A stretch of 61,199 nt of DNA, from assembly GCA_003559215.1 (NCBI GenBank), contig PWMF01000118.1, positions 1 through 61,199 on the forward strand, written 5' to 3'. Shown here piece after piece: positions 48,801 to 57,357 of this stretch. The notes below the pieces were generated by a model, which worked only from the letters and a program-made list of their open reading frames with translations, was not told the DNA's origin and searched no databases. Within the stretch, counting starts at the first letter, position 1; every line of letters starts with the position of its first letter. Origin of the DNA: Natrialbaceae archaeon (GTDB taxonomy: Archaea; Halobacteriota; Halobacteria; Halobacteriales; Natrialbaceae). Position numbers and translations under genes: made by a program.

Positions 48801-49425
48801 CCTCGTTGTCGAAGGAGAGCACCGTCTCGGCCCGGCGCTCGAGCCAGTGGACGAACTCCTGACAGAGCTCGAGGGTCCGGGTCTCGGGGAGCTGCGTCCG
48901 GAGGTCGTCGGGGGTGACGTCCTCCCGGCTCATCGTCGCGACGAAGCGGTCGACCGCGTCGGCCAGGTCGGCCGGCGAGCCGTCGCCGACGCTGGTCGCC
49001 GCGAACGCGTACTCCCGCTCGGCGAGCAGCCGACCGACGATACGGCGACGCTTCCGTTCGGTCACCACCTCGAACTCGGGTGAGTAGCCGAGGTAGTAGG
49101 CGTACTCCCGGACCAGCTGGTGACACAGCGAGTGGTACGTCGAGACGGTGATCGCGGCCGCGACGCCGGGATCGAGCCGGTCGGCGACCGCCTCGCGGAT
49201 GCTCGCGGCGGCCTCGTTGGCGAAGGTGACGACGAGGACGTCCTCGGGGTCGACATCGCCGCGCTCGATCGCCCGCTCGATGCGCAGCAGCATCGTCGTC
49301 GTTTTCCCCGTTCCGGCGCCCGCGTCGACGGAGGTGCAGGCCCGGTCGCTCTCGATGACCGCCCGCTGGCTGCCACGGGGCTCGACCCTCTCGGAGTCGT
49401 CGCCGGGCGTGATCGAGCTATCCAT
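45814..49425 (-). CDS. UvrD/RecB-like helicase fused to an iron-sulfur nuclease
   Basis: A 1203-residue DNA repair protein. All SF1A helicase motifs are visible: Walker A DAGAGTGKTTT (~34-44), VTFANEAAASI, YCDEFQDTDATQ, IGDKDQAIYGWRG, LNFRSRQEIL, MTVHQAKGLEFD and HVALTRAENHL. The last ~250 residues are a PD-(D/E)xK nuclease: FHDVAEEAF, GYVDTIR, LAVLDYKAT and QLALYA, flanked by Cys for a [4Fe-4S] cluster (YEACSRKHY, then HCRYCAHRSLGC). This is the layout of RecB/AddA with an AddB-type cluster. It overlaps the gene upstream (49418-50431) by eight bases. It should unwind and cut double-strand DNA ends in recombinational repair, together with its two operon partners. Confidence 0.92.
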   Translation of the reverse strand: MDSSITPGDDSERVEPRGSQRAVIESDRACTSVDAGAGTGKTTTMLLRIERAIERGDVDPEDVLVVTFANEAAASIREAVADRLDPGVAAAITVSTYHSLCHQLVREYAYYLGYSPEFEVVTERKRRRIVGRLLAEREYAFAATSVGDGSPADLADAVDRFVATMSREDVTPDDLRTQLPETRTLELCQEFVHWLERRAETVLSFDNEALRYFNREEHLDAAREGLVEYGTLISYCREKIAEAPAAFREDDVVRDIDAYLRILQRCVTNAYETLSLEAPTTKQLPRALFGNRIGGTGTERIEQTPFGRLKHYVEFLRLARHYTEVYADYHETLERERAFDFDELVRTATDLLTDEAVADEITGQWEQVYCDEFQDTDATQFELIAELTDGPDRPDLLAIGDKDQAIYGWRGTDRRGLDRLAERYDDHAGIELELNFRSRQEILELTNRCAYADGSKTLREDGRDPGTYEREEPPDRVVKVESDEIDDPTAEQVATTVSRLLNGACENVPERSLGDIAVIVRTNRHARLVADELRDRQIPHEISGSPRGEISPGIRTLLSYLRVLVEPDADVDLRRVLLYRYRLPETDLATLQGRSGSLYDAVFEIDADDIEATAELERARTHLDRLATLRDVYPLSGLLTRLRELTRLEWFLTSEERRRLERIDRFVERYDAESVVRTLSTEFVDALEATLQGGSAERDRGTTSDDRVDVMTVHQAKGLEFDTVLAPYLSDEEWCVEHDYARRARTRLLAATLDDDIASPLCADIAAETVGEEWRVLHVALTRAENHLFVFGSEYDYDGNEGELAVSTADACLDPAIEWSVAGERMELWSTLTESFESVRETYPRTVVDRTDELAVAADERPGTITYYAGYEDRSVEPLETREAIETVHELGRLLRNGTLLPAADASSGESSIRAPGERRAGALTTDTSRFPVEALSADGRLPVAMRHSYTAMESYEACSRKHYLEHVVRAIDDPTAGEEGEDTAAPRIAGSVFHDVAEEAFHRGYETRADWREAAVRQLTARDLLEHREAVLACIDRYFEANAPTVEPPVADWETLAAELPFALTDVAGIDGDVVGYVDTIRRLPDSAGGGLAVLDYKATATRIDPGAATQLALYARACDSRFDEPIAAVGYVYVGGVEGPRVDLIEPEALPSWESVRETLEGVDAPSYRETTPGEHCRYCAHRSLGCAPEEYAPDVAADDD

Positions 49426-50431
49426 CGAAACGCACCTCCGCGGCGAGTCGATCCTGGCAGCCGACGGCGTAGTCGCAGCCGGGACACGACTCGGGTGCGA
49501 TCTCGTCCCACCGCGGCGTCGGATCGAACGACTCCGCGAGGACGTCGCTCGCGACGTCGACGAGTCGCGAGTCGACCGTCTCGTTGCGGTGTTCGTGGGT
49601 CATCGCGTAGGTGTGGTGATCGAGGTAGACGTCGGTGAGGTCGATCGGCTCGACGGTCGCGTCGACGGTATTTTGCACCCAGTTGACCGCGGTTCGGTAC
49701 CGATCGGCCAGTGGAATCTGCACGTACCGGCAGGTCTTCTCCTCGAGGTCGAGCCGCTCTCGCAGCCGGCGGAGCCCGTCGACGACGACGCTCGTCTCGA
49801 GGAGCGCGCCGGCCGCTCGCGGTTCGAACGTCTCGGCGCCGGCGTCGAAGTGGTCGACGAACAGCGCGGCGACATCGCCCTCCCAGTCCGAGCGATAGCG
49901 CAACAGTCCGAGCGGCGAGAGCGTCGGAACGAAGCTGACCCCGACGAGACTCGACTCCGCAAGAGTGACGTAGTCGACGGCGGCGTCGATTCGCACGCGG
50001 TCGGAGCCGTCCTCCGCGGGCAGCGAACGCTCGCTCGCGAGCGGGAGCGCGGGCCCGATGAGTTCGCTCGCGGGCGCCTCGAGCCGATCGATCCCCGAAG
50101 CATGGTCGGCCCCGACCTCCTCGAGGTAGGCCTCGAGGACCGCATCCAGAACCGCCCGCTCGTGGTTCCGCTGGGTCCGCGAGTGAAACGGCTCGTCGTG
50201 GCCGGTCCACAGCTCCGAGAGTCGTTCTCCGGCGATCTCCTCGAGTCGGTCCCGATCAGTCGCCCCAGAGCGCAGCGCCGCACAGATCGCCTCGCGGAGG
50301 AGGTCGACCCGAGCGCGCGAGCTGTCGTCGTTCTCGCCCTCGAGCCCGTGGACGTGTTCGAACTCGTAGCGTCGAGGACAGTGCAGGTACGTCTCGAGCC
50401 CGTCGGCCGTCAGCGTCGGGAGGTCAGTCAC
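49418..50431 (-). CDS. Iron-sulfur PD-(D/E)xK-type protein with a degenerate nuclease site
   Basis: A 337-residue protein starting at GTG 50431 (VTDLPTLTADGLETYLHCPRRYEF). Cys in YLHCPRRYEFEHV plus a C-terminal CPGCDYAVGC set match the [4Fe-4S] frame of Cas4/AddB nucleases. The core strand has VRIDAAVDYV, but where active relatives have a (D/E)-x-K strand this one reads SSLVGVSFVP, so the metal-binding residues seem lost. It overlaps its neighbours by exactly eight bases on both sides. A DNA-binding or structural role, like the dead nuclease domain of RecC, fits best; that is inference. The longer upstream frame (to 50677) is Arg/Ser-rich and lies inside the next gene, so it is rejected. Confidence 0.8.
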   Translation of the reverse strand: MTDLPTLTADGLETYLHCPRRYEFEHVHGLEGENDDSSRARVDLLREAICAALRSGATDRDRLEEIAGERLSELWTGHDEPFHSRTQRNHERAVLDAVLEAYLEEVGADHASGIDRLEAPASELIGPALPLASERSLPAEDGSDRVRIDAAVDYVTLAESSLVGVSFVPTLSPLGLLRYRSDWEGDVAALFVDHFDAGAETFEPRAAGALLETSVVVDGLRRLRERLDLEEKTCRYVQIPLADRYRTAVNWVQNTVDATVEPIDLTDVYLDHHTYAMTHEHRNETVDSRLVDVASDVLAESFDPTPRWDEIAPESCPGCDYAVGCQDRLAAEVRFDG

Positions 50432-52589
50432 CGCGGACCACCTCGCCCGCCGCGAACTCGAACTGCGAACGGATCGCCTCCGCGAGTACGGGATCGAGAT
50501 CGTCGTCCGCGAGCAGCAGGGCGATCTCCTCGAACAGCTCCTCGGTCTCGCCGAGGTCGGCCCGGCCGCCAGTGCTCGCCTCCCGGAGGACGCGCTCGAG
50601 TTCCCCGCGGGGCTGTGCGAGCAGGGCCTCGGTCGCGGCCGCCTCGCCGCGGATCCGCGTTCCGTCGGCGCCGACATCCTCGAGGGAGAGTCCCGGCACG
50701 TCGGCGACGAGTTGCAGGTAGCGCGACTCCTCGTGGGTCCGCCGGAGCCCGCCCGAGCCCCGTTCGTACGAACAGCAGTACAGCCGCGACCGGGCCGCGC
50801 GGGAGGCCAGCGCGAGCCGACGCCGAGACCGCTGGGCGTGGTAGGTGCCGAAGGGGTCGGTAACCTCGCTCGCGTCGGCGACGGGCGCGAACGTCTCGGC
50901 GACGGTTTCCGGGGTCGGATCCGTCACTGCGGGGTAGTTCGGCATCGACTCGAGCCACGTCCGCGGGAACAGTCTCGTGAGGTGCTGATCTCCGGGGTAA
51001 TGATCGTCGAGCAGGTCGAGCAGGAAGACGGCCTCCCGGGAGTCGTACTTCAGGTCGTCGGCCGCACAGACGGCAACACCCCCGGTCGGCGGACGGGTCT
51101 CGACCGCGTGGACGTAGGGGGCGTCGTACCGGATCGTTCGACGGAGCATCCGCCGGAGGCCCCCCCAGTCGGGGCCGACCAGATCCGTCTCCTCGACGAA
51201 GCCGGCGATCTCGAGCACGCGCTCGACGCTCCCGAACTGTTCGCGAGCGTCGACCCAGGACTCCTCGCGGGCGATCCGTCCCTTGAGGTCCGTGCGCTCG
51301 ATCCAGCGCTCGAGCGAGGCCGCGACGCTCGAGTCCGCACAGGCCTCGAGCAGCGACCGGTCGAACTCCGGAACGCGAGCGCGGAGCCGGGTCGTGGAGT
51401 CGCTTTCGTTCTCGAGCGAGAGGGCGCCGTGCTCTCGGCGGGCCTGAAGCGTGACGAACGCGTAGAGCTCGTTGACGACGGGGTCCTCCGCGAGCGAGGG
51501 CGTGCCGATCGTCGCCGTCGGGATCCCGGCCTCGCGGAGCCGGCGTCTGGTCTCGGGGACGCGTTCGATCCGGGGGACCGCGACCGCGAACTCGTCGTAG
51601 GACCACTCGTGGCGACCCCGAAGGGCCTGGATCTCCCGGGCGACGGCCCGGACCTGCTCGCGGGAGGTTGCGGTGCGGATCCGTCCGGCGCGTCCGGTCT
51701 CGGCCTCGGACGCGGGCTCGCCGGCTCCGTCGGTCGTCGGCGCCTCGCCGGTCGCGAGAAACCGCGTGATCGCGCAGTGGGGTGGAACGTCCCCGCCGTC
51801 GGGCTCGAGAGGCTCTACCTCGAGGCCGACCTCTCTGGCGATCGACTCGACAGTGCCAGGCTCGACCCCGGTTCGCTCGACGCTGGCGTGGCGCTGGCCG
51901 AGACAGACCAGTTCGGCGTCGCCGGTGAGGGCGGCGAGATACCGCCGATCGAGCCGGCGAAACTCCTCGAACTCGACGGCCAGGACGGCGTCGAAGGAGT
52001 CGGTGACCCGACCGCGAACGCCGTCGGCGTCGTCCTCGAGCAGGGAAACCGCCCGCGGGACCACGTCGGCCCGCTCGACGTATCCCCGCTCCTCGAGCAC
52101 CTCGTGGAACCGGTCGTTCATCGCGTACAGAAAGGCCAGACAGTCGTGGGGGTCCTCGAGGTCGGCCAGCCGGAGCCGCTGGCGGGTCGCGCCCAGCAGC
52201 AGCTGGCCGACGTCGCGGGCGAACCCGTCGCGGTCGGCCGCGCGCTCGAGGTAGTCGGGAACGTCGCGGCTGGCGCCGTCGATCACCAGCGAGATGAGCT
52301 CGATCCGCTCCTCGTACTCGAGGCGGTCGAGGGTCGGGTCGTACGCCTCGATCGCCTTCGAGGCGTGTTCGGGCAGGGATTCGACGCGGGGCGAGCGGGG
52401 CGCGTCGTCGGTACCGAGCGACTCGCCGAGACGCTCGAGACCCGTCGGGTGGCGCTTGAGCACGAGGACGTTTCGATCACCGTGGCGCGCGGCCAGCGCC
52501 GCGTACAGCTCGGCGGCGGCCGCGAGGGGGTCGCTCTCGGGGCCGGGGAGGAGCTTGCAGGAACCGGAGAGGCGGGGCGACGAAGGCAT
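50424..52589 (-). CDS. RecC/AddB-like inactivated helicase protein
   Basis: A 721-residue protein, first gene of the operon. The overall order follows AddB/UvrD-like helicases, but each motif is eroded: at the Walker A site it reads LSGSCKLLPGPESD with no GKT, the DExx position reads VEFEEF, motif III reads LVCLGQRHASV and motif VI LALASRAARSRLYCCSYERG. It should therefore not bind ATP as a motor. With the 337-aa partner (total ~1058 residues) it has the length and layout of one AddB split in two. The start is the ATG at 52589; a TTG three bases earlier is ignored. A CTTAAAT at 52619-52625 (minus ATTTAAG) lies ~30 bases before the ATG. Confidence 0.75.
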   Translation of the reverse strand: MPSSPRLSGSCKLLPGPESDPLAAAAELYAALAARHGDRNVLVLKRHPTGLERLGESLGTDDAPRSPRVESLPEHASKAIEAYDPTLDRLEYEERIELISLVIDGASRDVPDYLERAADRDGFARDVGQLLLGATRQRLRLADLEDPHDCLAFLYAMNDRFHEVLEERGYVERADVVPRAVSLLEDDADGVRGRVTDSFDAVLAVEFEEFRRLDRRYLAALTGDAELVCLGQRHASVERTGVEPGTVESIAREVGLEVEPLEPDGGDVPPHCAITRFLATGEAPTTDGAGEPASEAETGRAGRIRTATSREQVRAVAREIQALRGRHEWSYDEFAVAVPRIERVPETRRRLREAGIPTATIGTPSLAEDPVVNELYAFVTLQARREHGALSLENESDSTTRLRARVPEFDRSLLEACADSSVAASLERWIERTDLKGRIAREESWVDAREQFGSVERVLEIAGFVEETDLVGPDWGGLRRMLRRTIRYDAPYVHAVETRPPTGGVAVCAADDLKYDSREAVFLLDLLDDHYPGDQHLTRLFPRTWLESMPNYPAVTDPTPETVAETFAPVADASEVTDPFGTYHAQRSRRRLALASRAARSRLYCCSYERGSGGLRRTHEESRYLQLVADVPGLSLEDVGADGTRIRGEAAATEALLAQPRGELERVLREASTGGRADLGETEELFEEIALLLADDDLDPVLAEAIRSQFEFAAGEVVRGD

Positions 52590-52618
52590 CAACGGTACCG
52601 ACTATGTCCGATTCCGTA

Positions 52619-52625
52619 CTTAAAT
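52619..52625 (-). promoter_or_regulatory. TATA box of the RecBC/AddAB-like operon
   Basis: On the minus strand ATTTAAG lies ~30-36 bases before the ATG at 52589. All three downstream genes overlap, so this is the likely single promoter of the operon. Confidence 0.5.
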
Positions 52626-52695
52626 CTGCGCCGTCGGACCGGCACGCGTTGTCCGGTTGGCTAACCCTTATGGGTCACAGTACCAATCGCCTCGT

Positions 52696-53103
52696 ATGGA
52701 CGATATTTTCGTCGCACGAGTGATGTCGACCGATCTGCAGACGGTAACGCCGGAGACGCTCGTCGAGGACGCTGGAGAGGTGATGCGCGACCACAGCGTG
52801 GGGTCGGTCATCGTCGTCGACGAACGGAACCGACTCGAGGGGATCCTGACGACGACGGACTTCGTCGATATCGTCGCCGAGAGCCAGCCGAAGGCCGAGA
52901 CCTCGGTTTCCCGGTACATGACCTCGGACGTCGTCACGACCGACGCCCAGACGGGGATCCGCGACGCCGCGGATCTCATGGTCGAACACGGGTTTCACCA
53001 CCTCCCCGTCGTCGACGACGAGGAGGGCGTCATCGGCATCGTGACGACGACGGACCTGACCGCCTACCTCTCGCGGGTGCAGTCGCCGAGTCCCGAGGCG
53101 TAG
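52696..53103 (+). CDS. Tandem CBS-domain protein
   Basis: A 135-residue protein made of two CBS domains: VMSTDLQTVTPETLVEDAGE with GSVIVVDERNRLEGILTTTD, and YMTSDVVTTDAQTGIRDAAD with HLPVVDDEEGVIGIVTTTD. Such stand-alone pairs bind adenosyl nucleotides or similar ligands and act as sensors for other proteins. The frame opens at 52657, but the ATG at 52696 begins at MDDIFVARVM and has CTTATG ~27-30 bases before it. The partner is unknown. Confidence 0.9.
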   Translation: MDDIFVARVMSTDLQTVTPETLVEDAGEVMRDHSVGSVIVVDERNRLEGILTTTDFVDIVAESQPKAETSVSRYMTSDVVTTDAQTGIRDAADLMVEHGFHHLPVVDDEEGVIGIVTTTDLTAYLSRVQSPSPEA

Positions 53104-53390
53104 TCGCCCTCGTTTCGTTCTCGGGCGAAAAGGTGCCGACAGCGGACCGATCCGGGTAGCGCCGCGACTCCCGACGGTCCTCTCGGCACGAACGGCGCGG
53201 CTGCTCGAGGGGTTTGCGTTACGAACCGAAGGATACGACGCTAAACTGAATCCTGTCAGAGATGGATTTTCCATCTCCAGTATAAATTTTGGCATCCTAT
53301 TCAGATGGAGATATCGACGGCAACGCGTATCGGAACGCCCGCACCTGCACTCGGTAGGAGTCGGCACCCGCGTCGCCGACCGCTCAAATC
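53104..53390. promoter_or_regulatory. Subtilase upstream region with palindrome and TATA box
   Basis: This 287-base region has no supported gene. GAGATGGA-TTT-TCCATCTC at 53259-53277 is a perfect 8-base inverted repeat. Two bases later comes GTATAAATTT (53280-53289), the best TATA box here. Transcription would start near 53307, leaving an ~85-base leader before the protease ATG, unusual for this genome. The half-site AGATGGAG recurs at ~53303-53310, at the predicted transcription start. The arrangement suggests a regulator that contacts both sides of the TATA box. Confidence 0.6.
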
Positions 53391-54743
53391 ATGGACCGAC
53401 GCACCTTCATCACGGCAAGCGGCGTATCGCTCGGAACCCTCGCGCTCGGCTCCGTCGCGACGGCGACGGAAGCGACCGACCGCTTTCTCGTCGATCGCTC
53501 GAGTCTGCGCGACGAGGACCGCGTGGATATCGTCCACGAGCTGGAGCCGGTCGATCTGCTGGTCGTCCGATCCAGCGAGAACGAACTCGAGGGACAGGGG
53601 GCCGAGTTCGCCCCCGACGTCCGACTCGAGACGGACGGCTACCGGCCGGCCCGACGGAGAGGGCTGGAGTCGACCGCGACGGACGACGAGGATCTGTCCG
53701 ACTACCAGTGGGACAAGGCGAATCAGGGGATCCCGGAGGCCCACGACCATACTCGCGGCGAGGGCACTCGAGTCGCGATCATCGACTCCGGGATCGCTTC
53801 GGGCCACCCGGATCTCGAGGGGCAGGTCAACCTCGAGCTCTCGGAGAACTTCGCCGACGACGAGTACGGCGTCGGCGAGCCCTACGGCGGAACTCACGGC
53901 ACGCACGTCGCGGGGATCGTCGGCGCGAGCGACGACGGAACCAGGGTCGTCGGCTCGGCGCCCGGCACCGAACTCGTCGACCTGCGCGTGTTCGCCGCTA
54001 ATCCGGCGAGCGCGGACCGGGCGGAGCTTCCGCCGGCGCACCTGGGCGACGCGTTCCAGAGCTCCGTGCTCGCGGCGCTGGTCTACGCGGCCGAGATCGG
54101 CTGCGACGCCGCCAACCTCAGTCTCGGCTGGACCTGGCGGATGCGATCCGAGGGCGCGGGCGAGCTCTGGGGGAAGGCCCACCAACGCGTCGGGACGTAC
54201 GCGCGACGGCAGGGGACGCTCCACACCCACGCCTCGGGCAACTGGGGCGAGAGCATCCAGTTCAACCAGGACGAAACGGACTCCTCGGAGACTGCCGGGG
54301 GGATCACGACGAGTTCGACGGGCCCGATAGGGTTCGATCCCGAGACCGGCGAGTACGACGCTCCCCCCTACACGCCCTCGACGTACACGACCCACGGCGT
54401 CGGCGCGATCGACCTCGCCGCGCCGGGCGGGCAGGGTGGGGACAACGACTACGACAACGTGTTGAACGCGATCGCGATTCCGGAGTTCGGCGAGGACGGC
54501 GAGTACCTGGGCGCCGAGTACGGCTACGACTGGTTGGCCGGCACCTCGATGGCGGCCCCGCAGGTCGCGGGCGCCGTCGCACTCGTCAAGAGCGTCGACG
54601 AACGGGCGAACGCCAACCAGGTGCGGACGACCCTCGAGCGAACCGCTTCGGTACCCGACGAGTACGAGCGCAAGTACTACGGGCGGGGCTACCTCGACAC
54701 GCTGGCGGCGGTCGAGGACGCGGCGGGCCCGGGTCGGTCGTAA
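53391..54743 (+). CDS. Tat-exported subtilisin-like serine protease (S8)
   Basis: A 450-residue secreted protease of the halolysin type. The Tat signal is MDRRTFITASGVSLGTLALG. A short propeptide of ~100 residues follows, then the catalytic domain with Asp132 in AIIDSGIA, His169 in THGTHVAG and Ser386 in GTSMAAPQVAG. An acidic Asp-rich surface fits activity in high salt. There is no obvious C-terminal extension of the kind found in some halolysins. Its leader region carries a palindrome next to the TATA box, so expression is probably controlled. Confidence 0.93.
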   Translation: MDRRTFITASGVSLGTLALGSVATATEATDRFLVDRSSLRDEDRVDIVHELEPVDLLVVRSSENELEGQGAEFAPDVRLETDGYRPARRRGLESTATDDEDLSDYQWDKANQGIPEAHDHTRGEGTRVAIIDSGIASGHPDLEGQVNLELSENFADDEYGVGEPYGGTHGTHVAGIVGASDDGTRVVGSAPGTELVDLRVFAANPASADRAELPPAHLGDAFQSSVLAALVYAAEIGCDAANLSLGWTWRMRSEGAGELWGKAHQRVGTYARRQGTLHTHASGNWGESIQFNQDETDSSETAGGITTSSTGPIGFDPETGEYDAPPYTPSTYTTHGVGAIDLAAPGGQGGDNDYDNVLNAIAIPEFGEDGEYLGAEYGYDWLAGTSMAAPQVAGAVALVKSVDERANANQVRTTLERTASVPDEYERKYYGRGYLDTLAAVEDAAGPGRS

Positions 54744-54966
54744 GCGGGCGGCGAGCCGAGACGGCCGACCCGGTCGGTCTCTCACCGTCGGCCTCGGACG
54801 GCGGTCTCTCGAGCGGCCCGCGGCGGTCCCGAACGAGTATCACCGGGCTTATCCGATTGTGTTCGTATACTGCCGATAACTGACCCCGCGGTCGGAAAGA
54901 CCGCGGCACCGATCGCAACTCGTGGACTCGGACCGTCGGTCGGAACCGGTCGTCGGAATACGTCCC

Positions 54967-57357
54967 ATGGCTCAGCACACGAACGATACGAACGACGCGC
55001 TCGGAACCGTGCCCGGCCTCGAGGCGTTGCGTTCGAACGCGGAGCTTCGCGGCCCCGTCGAGGTCGGCGGACAGGAGTTACACGACCACCTCGCGCTCCT
55101 CTACGAGAGCCGAGCCGAGCAGTTCGCGACGGCGATCCCGTTCGTCGCGAACGGTCTCGAGCGTGGTGAGCGGTGCGTCTACATCGTCGAGGAGAACGAC
55201 ACCGAAGACGTCGTCGACGCCCTGCGGGACGCCGGTGTCGCCGTCGAGGACGCCCTCGATTCCGGGGCGCTCGAGATACAGACCGCGGCGGAGTCGTACC
55301 TCCGAAACGGCGCGTTCGACGCCGACGAGATGATCGCGTTCCTCGAGGAGACGATCGAGGACGCCGCCGGCGAGTACGCCGGGGTCCGGATCACGGGCGA
55401 GATGACGTGGGCGTTCGGCGACGAGTCCGCTCTCGAGGAGGTCGTCGAGTACGAGGGGAAGCTCAACCGCGTTCTGCCCGACGCCGACGGGACCGCGCTC
55501 TGTCAGTACAACCGCGAGAAGTTCGACCCGGCGCTGCTCCGGGAGATCATCGAGACGCACCCGTACCTGATCTACGATCGGACGGTCTGTCGGAACGTCT
55601 ACTACACCCCGCCGCCGGAGTTCTTCGGTCCCGATCAGCCCGAGCGCGAGGTCGACCGAAAGCTCGACACGTTACGAGAGCGCACCGAGGCTCGCGTCGA
55701 CCTACAGGACCACCACGAGCACCTGCAGCGACAGAACGAGATCGCCGGCGCTCCCGACCGTTCCTTCGAAGAGAAGCTCCAGGCGCTGTTCGAGCTCGGC
55801 CTCGAGCGGTTCGACCTCGAGCTCGGCGCGATGGCGCGGGTCGACTGCGAGCGCGACCGGTTCGAGGTCGAGTACGTCAGCGACGACCACGAGTACCTCG
55901 AACCCGGCGTCGAACTCCCGCTGTCGGAGACGTACTGTGCCGCAGCGGCGGACATCAGGGGCGCGAGCAGTGTCACCAACCCCGAAGCAGAGGGGTACGA
56001 GGACGTCGTCGTCTACACCGAGTTCGGAATCCAGGCGTACCTGGGCACCTACGTCGAGATCGAGGGCGGGGACGACCGGACCTTCTTTTTCGTCGCCTCG
56101 GATCGGCACGGGTCGTTCTCGGAGTCGAAGCGAACCTTCCTCCGGATGATGGGTCGGTGGGTGAAGTACGAACTCGAGCACGAGCGCCGGGACCGCCACC
56201 AGCGCCGACTGTACGAGATCGCGGCTGACCCGAACCGCTCGTTCGAGGAGAAACTCGAGGCGCTGTTCGAGCTCGGGCTAGATCGACTCGACCTCGAGTT
56301 CGGGGTGCTGACGCGGATCGATTCGACTACCGACACCGTCGAGGTCGAGGCCACGAGCGGCGACACGGATCGGCTCGCGTCGGGCCAGGAACTGCCGCTG
56401 TCGGAGACGTACTGCCGGCTCACCGACGGCGCGGAGTCGACAACCGCGATCACCGATCCCGTAGGGCTCGAGCGAACAACCTACGAGCAACTCGGGATCG
56501 AGACCTACCTCGGCACCCGCATCGAGCTCGAGCACGGCCCCGACCGAACGTTCTTTTTCGCAGCCGGCGACTCCCGCGAGCGCGGGTTCAGCGACGCCGA
56601 GCGAACCTTCCACCACCTGATGGCCCAATGGGTGCGCTACGAACTCGAGCGCAAGCACCGTACACAGGAGCTCGAGACCTCGAACGAACACTTAGAACAG
56701 TTCGCCCACGCGGCCAGTCACGACCTCCAGGAGCCGCTGCGGATGGTCACCAGCTACCTCCAACTGCTCGAGCGGCGCTACGAGGGCGCCCTCGACGAGG
56801 AGGGCGAGGAATACCTCGAGTTCGCGGTCGACGGCGCCGACCGAATGCGGGAGATGATCAACGGTCTGCTCGCGTACTCGCGGGTCGAACGCCAGGGTAA
56901 TCCCCTCGAGCCGACCGATCTCGAGGCCGTCCTCGAGGACGTCCGCGCGGATCTGGCCCTCCAGATCGAGGAAGCCGACGCCGAGGTGATCGTCGAGGAG
57001 CTACCCCGCGTGATGGCCGACCGGAGTCAGATCCGGCAGGTGCTCCAGAACCTCCTGTCGAACGCGCTCACGTACAGCGAGGGCTCCCCGCGGATACGCG
57101 TCAGCGCCAGGAAGCGCGGTTCCGAGCGCGTCGTCACCGTCGCCGACGACGGGATCGGCATCGCGCCCGCGGATCAGGCGCGGATCTTCGCGATCTTCGA
57201 TCGGCTCCACAGCCGCGGGGAGTACGCCGGATCGGGGCTCGGACTCGCGCTCTGTCAACGAATCGTCGAGCGCCACGACGGCGAGATCTGGGTCGACTCC
57301 GAACCCGGGGAAGGATCGGCGTTCTCCTTTACCCTGCCCGCCGTGCCGGAGGCGTAG
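54967..57357 (+). CDS. Sensor histidine kinase with MEDS and two GAF-like domains
   Basis: A 796-residue soluble kinase. Residues ~35-215 match the MEDS sensory domain (HDHLALLYESRAEQFATAIP, YIVEENDTEDVVDALRDAG). Two similar GAF-like units follow, each beginning with a near-identical helix (DRSFEEKLQALFELGLERFD and NRSFEEKLEALFELGLDRLD), evidence of internal duplication. The kinase core has His585 in ASHDLQEPLRM, an N-box NLLSNALTYSE, a G1-box DDGIGI and SGLGLALCQ. There is no membrane helix, so it senses an internal signal. No response regulator is adjacent. The GTG at 54922 would add 15 residues; the ATG at 54967 is preferred. Confidence 0.9.
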   Translation: MAQHTNDTNDALGTVPGLEALRSNAELRGPVEVGGQELHDHLALLYESRAEQFATAIPFVANGLERGERCVYIVEENDTEDVVDALRDAGVAVEDALDSGALEIQTAAESYLRNGAFDADEMIAFLEETIEDAAGEYAGVRITGEMTWAFGDESALEEVVEYEGKLNRVLPDADGTALCQYNREKFDPALLREIIETHPYLIYDRTVCRNVYYTPPPEFFGPDQPEREVDRKLDTLRERTEARVDLQDHHEHLQRQNEIAGAPDRSFEEKLQALFELGLERFDLELGAMARVDCERDRFEVEYVSDDHEYLEPGVELPLSETYCAAAADIRGASSVTNPEAEGYEDVVVYTEFGIQAYLGTYVEIEGGDDRTFFFVASDRHGSFSESKRTFLRMMGRWVKYELEHERRDRHQRRLYEIAADPNRSFEEKLEALFELGLDRLDLEFGVLTRIDSTTDTVEVEATSGDTDRLASGQELPLSETYCRLTDGAESTTAITDPVGLERTTYEQLGIETYLGTRIELEHGPDRTFFFAAGDSRERGFSDAERTFHHLMAQWVRYELERKHRTQELETSNEHLEQFAHAASHDLQEPLRMVTSYLQLLERRYEGALDEEGEEYLEFAVDGADRMREMINGLLAYSRVERQGNPLEPTDLEAVLEDVRADLALQIEEADAEVIVEELPRVMADRSQIRQVLQNLLSNALTYSEGSPRIRVSARKRGSERVVTVADDGIGIAPADQARIFAIFDRLHSRGEYAGSGLGLALCQRIVERHDGEIWVDSEPGEGSAFSFTLPAVPEA

